Shown: piece by piece, positions 61,447 to 64,000 of the stretch
How the letters are laid out: every line of letters begins with the position of its first letter
How positions within the stretch are numbered: the stretch's first letter is position 1
From: Rhizobium sp. AAP43
Lineage (GTDB): Bacteria > Pseudomonadota > Alphaproteobacteria > Rhizobiales > Rhizobiaceae
Direction: 5' to 3'
Length of the DNA: 64,000 bases
NCBI RefSeq assembly: GCF_001296045.1
Contig: NZ_LJHS01000022.1
Coordinates: 1 to 64,000 of the forward strand
Notes under the pieces: model-generated
Databases searched by the model: none
What the model was told of the DNA's origin: nothing
The model's input: only the letters and a program-made list of their open reading frames with translations
Program-made: the position numbers and the translations under genes

Positions 61447-62646
61447 ATGGCCAACGGGGTCGAGCCGCTCGGTGATCCGGCCGCCGCCACCGCCCTGCGA
61501 CCAGAAAACCACAAGCCACGTGATGGCGGATCGGCACGATCGCTGGCGATCCAATGGCGCATGTGGCGAAACCGGCAGATCGGCTCGCAGCGCTTTCGCC
61601 ACTGGATGGCCCGCCTTCCCTGGACCCGCTGGCTGGCACAGCGAAAGGCCAATCAGCTGTTCCAGCTGGTCGCGGGCTTTACCCAAACGCAGATCCTGAC
61701 GACCTGTGTGCGCCTGGATCTGTTCGCGCATCTGGATGGCTGCGCGCAAACGACCGAGCAACTCGCACGTACCTGCAAGCTCGAAGCTGCGCGGATGCGA
61801 GAAGTGCTCGAACTTGCTCAACACCTCAACCTCGTCATCGAAATCCAACCGAATAGCTGGATGCTTGATGACGCCGGCGCCGTTCTTGCCAGTGACCGCG
61901 GGCTGCGTGAGATGATCCGCCATCACGAAATCCTCTATCGTGATCTTCAAGACCCCGTAGCCCTGTGGCGGAACGAAACGACCGATACCGGGCTTCGCAG
62001 ATATTGGGCCTATGTCCGCACCCAAACGCCGGCGGAATGCCCCGATAGCGCGGTCGCGCCCTATACCGCTTTGATGCGCGAGAGCCAGGCAATGCTGGCA
62101 GACTGCATCCTCTCCTCACACGACTTTGCTCGCTACCAGTCCGTACTGGACATTGGCGGCGGAGACGGTGCGTTCCTATCGGCCCTCGGCAATCGCTATC
62201 ATGCGCTGAAGCTCGGCCTATTCGATTTACCGGCAGTCGCCACCGCAGCCGAGACGCAGATCTCGCTCGCAGGGATGGCCGATCGCACCCGTATTCATGG
62301 CGGCGATTTTTTCGAGGACATGATCCCGCCCGACTTCGCCTGCGTGACGCTGCTGCGGGTACTCTGTGATCACGAGGATGATCGGGTCCGCCGGCTCCTT
62401 GCCAATCTCCACCGCAGTCTCGCCCCAGGAACACATCTGGTCATCGCGGAAGCCATGGCTGGCCCTTCGTCCGGTGAACGGCTCGCAGCCGCGTATTTCG
62501 GGATCTATTTTCGCGCCATGGGGTCTGGTCGGTGCCGCACTGCCGGCGAAATCTCCACCCTGCTGCGCGATTCAGGCTTTCAGAATCCGCAGATCATTTC
62601 GACGGTCAATCCTCTGCTCGCCACGCTGATCACCGCTGCACGATGA
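61447..62646 (+). CDS. crtF: Hydroxyneurosporene O-methyltransferase
   Basis: A 399-residue SAM-dependent methyltransferase of the caffeate/O-methyltransferase type. An N-terminal dimerisation domain (residues about 45-200) precedes the Rossmann domain with LDIGGGDGAFLSAL (near residue 236) and the segment FDLPAVATAA. It methylates the 1-hydroxy group of carotenoids to give methoxy forms (spheroidene or spirilloxanthin branch). With crtE it forms a two-gene unit; a PpsR pair separates it from bchC. Confidence 0.92.
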   Translation: MANGVEPLGDPAAATALRPENHKPRDGGSARSLAIQWRMWRNRQIGSQRFRHWMARLPWTRWLAQRKANQLFQLVAGFTQTQILTTCVRLDLFAHLDGCAQTTEQLARTCKLEAARMREVLELAQHLNLVIEIQPNSWMLDDAGAVLASDRGLREMIRHHEILYRDLQDPVALWRNETTDTGLRRYWAYVRTQTPAECPDSAVAPYTALMRESQAMLADCILSSHDFARYQSVLDIGGGDGAFLSALGNRYHALKLGLFDLPAVATAAETQISLAGMADRTRIHGGDFFEDMIPPDFACVTLLRVLCDHEDDRVRRLLANLHRSLAPGTHLVIAEAMAGPSSGERLAAAYFGIYFRAMGSGRCRTAGEISTLLRDSGFQNPQIISTVNPLLATLITAAR

Positions 62647-62674
62647 CAGCGTCGCCCCACGACGCCCTCCAAAG

Positions 62675-62692
62675 TGTAAATATAAGTTGACA
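62675..62692. promoter_or_regulatory. PpsR/CrtJ box 1 before bchC
   Basis: TGT-N12-ACA. The ACA end is the end of a TTGACA -35 hexamer (62687-62692), so binding should block RNA polymerase directly. Confidence 0.75.
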
Positions 62693-62714
62693 CATTAAAT
62701 GGTAAAACTAAGAT
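62687..62714 (+). promoter_or_regulatory. Sigma-70-type promoter of bchC
   Basis: TTGACA, a 16-base spacer and TAAGAT. The -35 is inside PpsR box 1 and the -10 inside box 2, the arrangement expected for repression. Confidence 0.55.
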
Positions 62715-62718
62715 GACA
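62701..62718. promoter_or_regulatory. PpsR/CrtJ box 2 before bchC (degenerate)
   Basis: GGT-N12-ACA, one mismatch from consensus, exactly 8 bases after box 1. Tandem boxes with 8-base spacing are known from the Rhodobacter bchC promoter, where CrtJ binds them cooperatively. Confidence 0.6.
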
Positions 62719-62760
62719 TTCGGGAGCATGCAGCGTCCCGTGTCCGGGGAGGGCACGACA

Positions 62761-63699
62761 ATGCAGACAGCAGCCATAGTCTTCGAAAAACCGGGAACGC
62801 TGGCCATAAAGCAGCTTGCGCTGCAGACCGCGTCCGAGGGCGACATCGTGGCCCGCGCGCTTTTCAGCGGTATCTCAAACGGCACAGAACGCATGCTGTT
62901 TGATGGAACCATGCCAAGCTTTCCCGGCATGCGGTATCCGTTGGTCCCTGGTTACGAGACCGTTGCAAGGGTCGTCGAGGCCGGACCGACCTCGGGTCGT
63001 TCCGTCGGCGAGCTTGTCTACATTCCGGGTGCGAACTGCTACCGCGATGCCGCTGGCCTCTTCGGCGCGAGTGCCGAAATGCTGATCGTCGAAGGCAGGC
63101 GCGGTGTGCCGCTGATCGCAGAGCAGCCGGAACAGGCCGTTCTCTTGGCGCTTGCCGCCACGGCTCACCACGCGGTCTTGCGCGCTGGCCACCCGCCATC
63201 GCTCGTCATCGGCCATGGCGTTCTTGGACGCCTGATCGCCCGCATGATTATCGCAATCGGACACCCTGCTCCCATCGTCTGGGAGACAGTACCCGCCCGT
63301 CGAACCGGCGGCCTTGGATATGCCGTGTCGTCACCTGAGGACGATGACGGCCAGCGCCATACCGCCATTATCGATGCCAGCGGCAATGCCCTGGTCCTCG
63401 ACGAGGCGATCGGCAAACTGCAGCGTCAGGGTGTGCTGGTGCTCGCCGGCTTCTACGGCGCCCGGATCGATCTCGATTTTCCGCGCATCTTCATGCGTGA
63501 GGCCACGTTGGTCGCTGCTGCCGAATTCACGGCCGACGATGTCTCCGCCGTTCAGGCGCTCGTCGCAGCTGGCGCACTCTCGCTCGATGGCCTGATTACC
63601 CACCATGCAAGCCCTGCAGATGCCGTTTCGGCCTATAGGACAGCATTTTCCGATCCCGAATGCCTGAAAATGATCATCGACTGGAGGAACGCAGCATGA
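62761..63699 (+). CDS. bchC: Bacteriochlorophyllide dehydrogenase BchC
   Basis: A 312-residue zinc-less medium-chain dehydrogenase fold. The N-terminal GroES-like part includes [16 protein letters not shown] and the Rossmann part [17 protein letters not shown] (residues about 153-169). It oxidises the 3-hydroxyethyl group of the bacteriochlorophyll ring to acetyl. The start at 62761 has GGGGAGGG 7 bases upstream; the longer frame from 62713 overlaps the PpsR box. Its stop overlaps the bchX start (ATGA). Confidence 0.94.
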   Translation: MQTAAIVFEKPGTLAIKQLALQTASEGDIVARALFSGISNGTERMLFDGTMPSFPGMRYPLVPGYETVARVVEAGPTSGRSVGELVYIPGANCYRDAAGLFGASAEMLIVEGRRGVPLIAEQPEQAVLLALAATAHHAVLRAGHPPSLVIGHGVLGRLIARMIIAIGHPAPIVWETVPARRTGGLGYAVSSPEDDDGQRHTAIIDASGNALVLDEAIGKLQRQGVLVLAGFYGARIDLDFPRIFMREATLVAAAEFTADDVSAVQALVAAGALSLDGLITHHASPADAVSAYRTAFSDPECLKMIIDWRNAA

Positions 63700-64000
63700 G
63701 CCTCGATCTCGCCCCAGACGGCTTGGAACGTCTCCAGGAACAGCTCCGCGACGAAGCAGCCATCGAACCCGATGCGCCTGTTATCGGCAAGGTGACCAAG
63801 GAAACGCAGATCATCGCGATCTACGGCAAGGGCGGGATCGGCAAGAGTTTTACGCTCGCCAATCTCTCTTACATGCTGGCACAGCTCGGTAAGAAGGTGC
63901 TCTTGATCGGCTGCGATCCGAAAAGCGATACGACCTCGCTGCTCTTTGGCGGTCGCGCCTGCCCCACGATCATCCAGACGGCCTCGCGCCGCAAGGAAGC
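63696..64000 (+). CDS. bchX: Chlorophyllide a reductase iron protein BchX, N-terminal part (cut by window end)
   Basis: The reading frame runs to the window end: 101 residues are visible. It begins [14 protein letters not shown] and contains the nitrogenase-iron-protein type P-loop [20 protein letters not shown] (residues about 43-62) and [20 protein letters not shown] with Asp/Cys positions typical of NifH/BchL/BchX. It supplies electrons to BchYZ, which should lie beyond the window. Translationally coupled to bchC. Confidence 0.95.
   Translation, partial: MSLDLAPDGLERLQEQLRDEAAIEPDAPVIGKVTKETQIIAIYGKGGIGKSFTLANLSYMLAQLGKKVLLIGCDPKSDTTSLLFGGRACPTIIQTASRRKE

Overview
The window is from an alphaproteobacterium of the Rhizobiales, most likely Rhizobiaceae. 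The evidence is high GC, rhizobial-style gene content (BA14K-like, DUF3008, HWE and HisKA_2 kinases, ECF sigma/anti-sigma pair, A2M-PbpC pair) and an EcfG-like promoter. What sets it apart is the right end (about 51.3-64.0 kb), which is part of a photosynthesis gene cluster for bacteriochlorophyll a and spirilloxanthin/spheroidene-type carotenoids. That points to a phototrophic, probably aerobic anoxygenic, rhizobial relative. I see no tRNA, rRNA, insertion sequence, phage or CRISPR array.

Layout. 1-8.1 kb: the tail of purU, then a three-part fusion (kinase, M23-like domain, class III aminotransferase/phospho-lyase), a DUF3307 membrane protein, a LysR regulator, a pipecolate-oxidase-like flavoenzyme and an ALDH7-type aminoadipate-semialdehyde dehydrogenase. 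Together these look like a lysine/pipecolate/hydroxylysine catabolic module. 8.2-20 kb: housekeeping and accessory genes, including an APH/P-loop kinase, exbB-exbD-tonB, a PfkB sugar kinase, riboflavin synthase, an MgtC-like protein, an SDR, glgX and a PAS protein. 20-22.3 kb: glutaryl-CoA dehydrogenase and a divergent LysR that is a clear paralog of the first one, so both halves of a lysine-type pathway carry related regulators. 22.4-30 kb: a very large alpha-2-macroglobulin and PbpC. 30-36.5 kb: small proteins, a TerC-like DUF475 membrane protein with a structured leader, an ECF sigma/anti-sigma pair followed by a Bax-inhibitor-1 protein, two small genes of 55 and 44 codons, and an EamA transporter.

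36.6-46.8 kb: a sugar-acid locus of two divergent transcription units with TRAP transporter dctPQM, a FAH-family hydrolase, a FadR-type GntR regulator, a GlcD-like FAD oxidase, a DenD-like epimerase/dehydrogenase, a LtnD/GarR-like dehydrogenase and an IlvD/Edd dehydratase. Related inverted repeats with TTGTC/GACAA half sites lie in front of both units. 47-51.2 kb: a tandem BA14K-like secreted protein, then a signalling island: a LOV-domain histidine kinase with a single-domain response regulator, and a divergent multi-PAS HWE kinase that ends about 100 bp before bchI.

51.3-64 kb: bchI-bchD-bchO-crtI-crtB-small membrane protein (+), crtC-crtD (-), crtE-crtF (+), bchC-bchX (+, cut by the window end). 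Four PpsR/CrtJ-type TGT-N12-ACA boxes (one degenerate) lie in the three promoter regions. Two of them are a tandem pair exactly 8 bp apart in front of bchC. The crtC frame has no ATG, GTG or TTG near its expected N-terminus, which is the oddest coding feature of the window.
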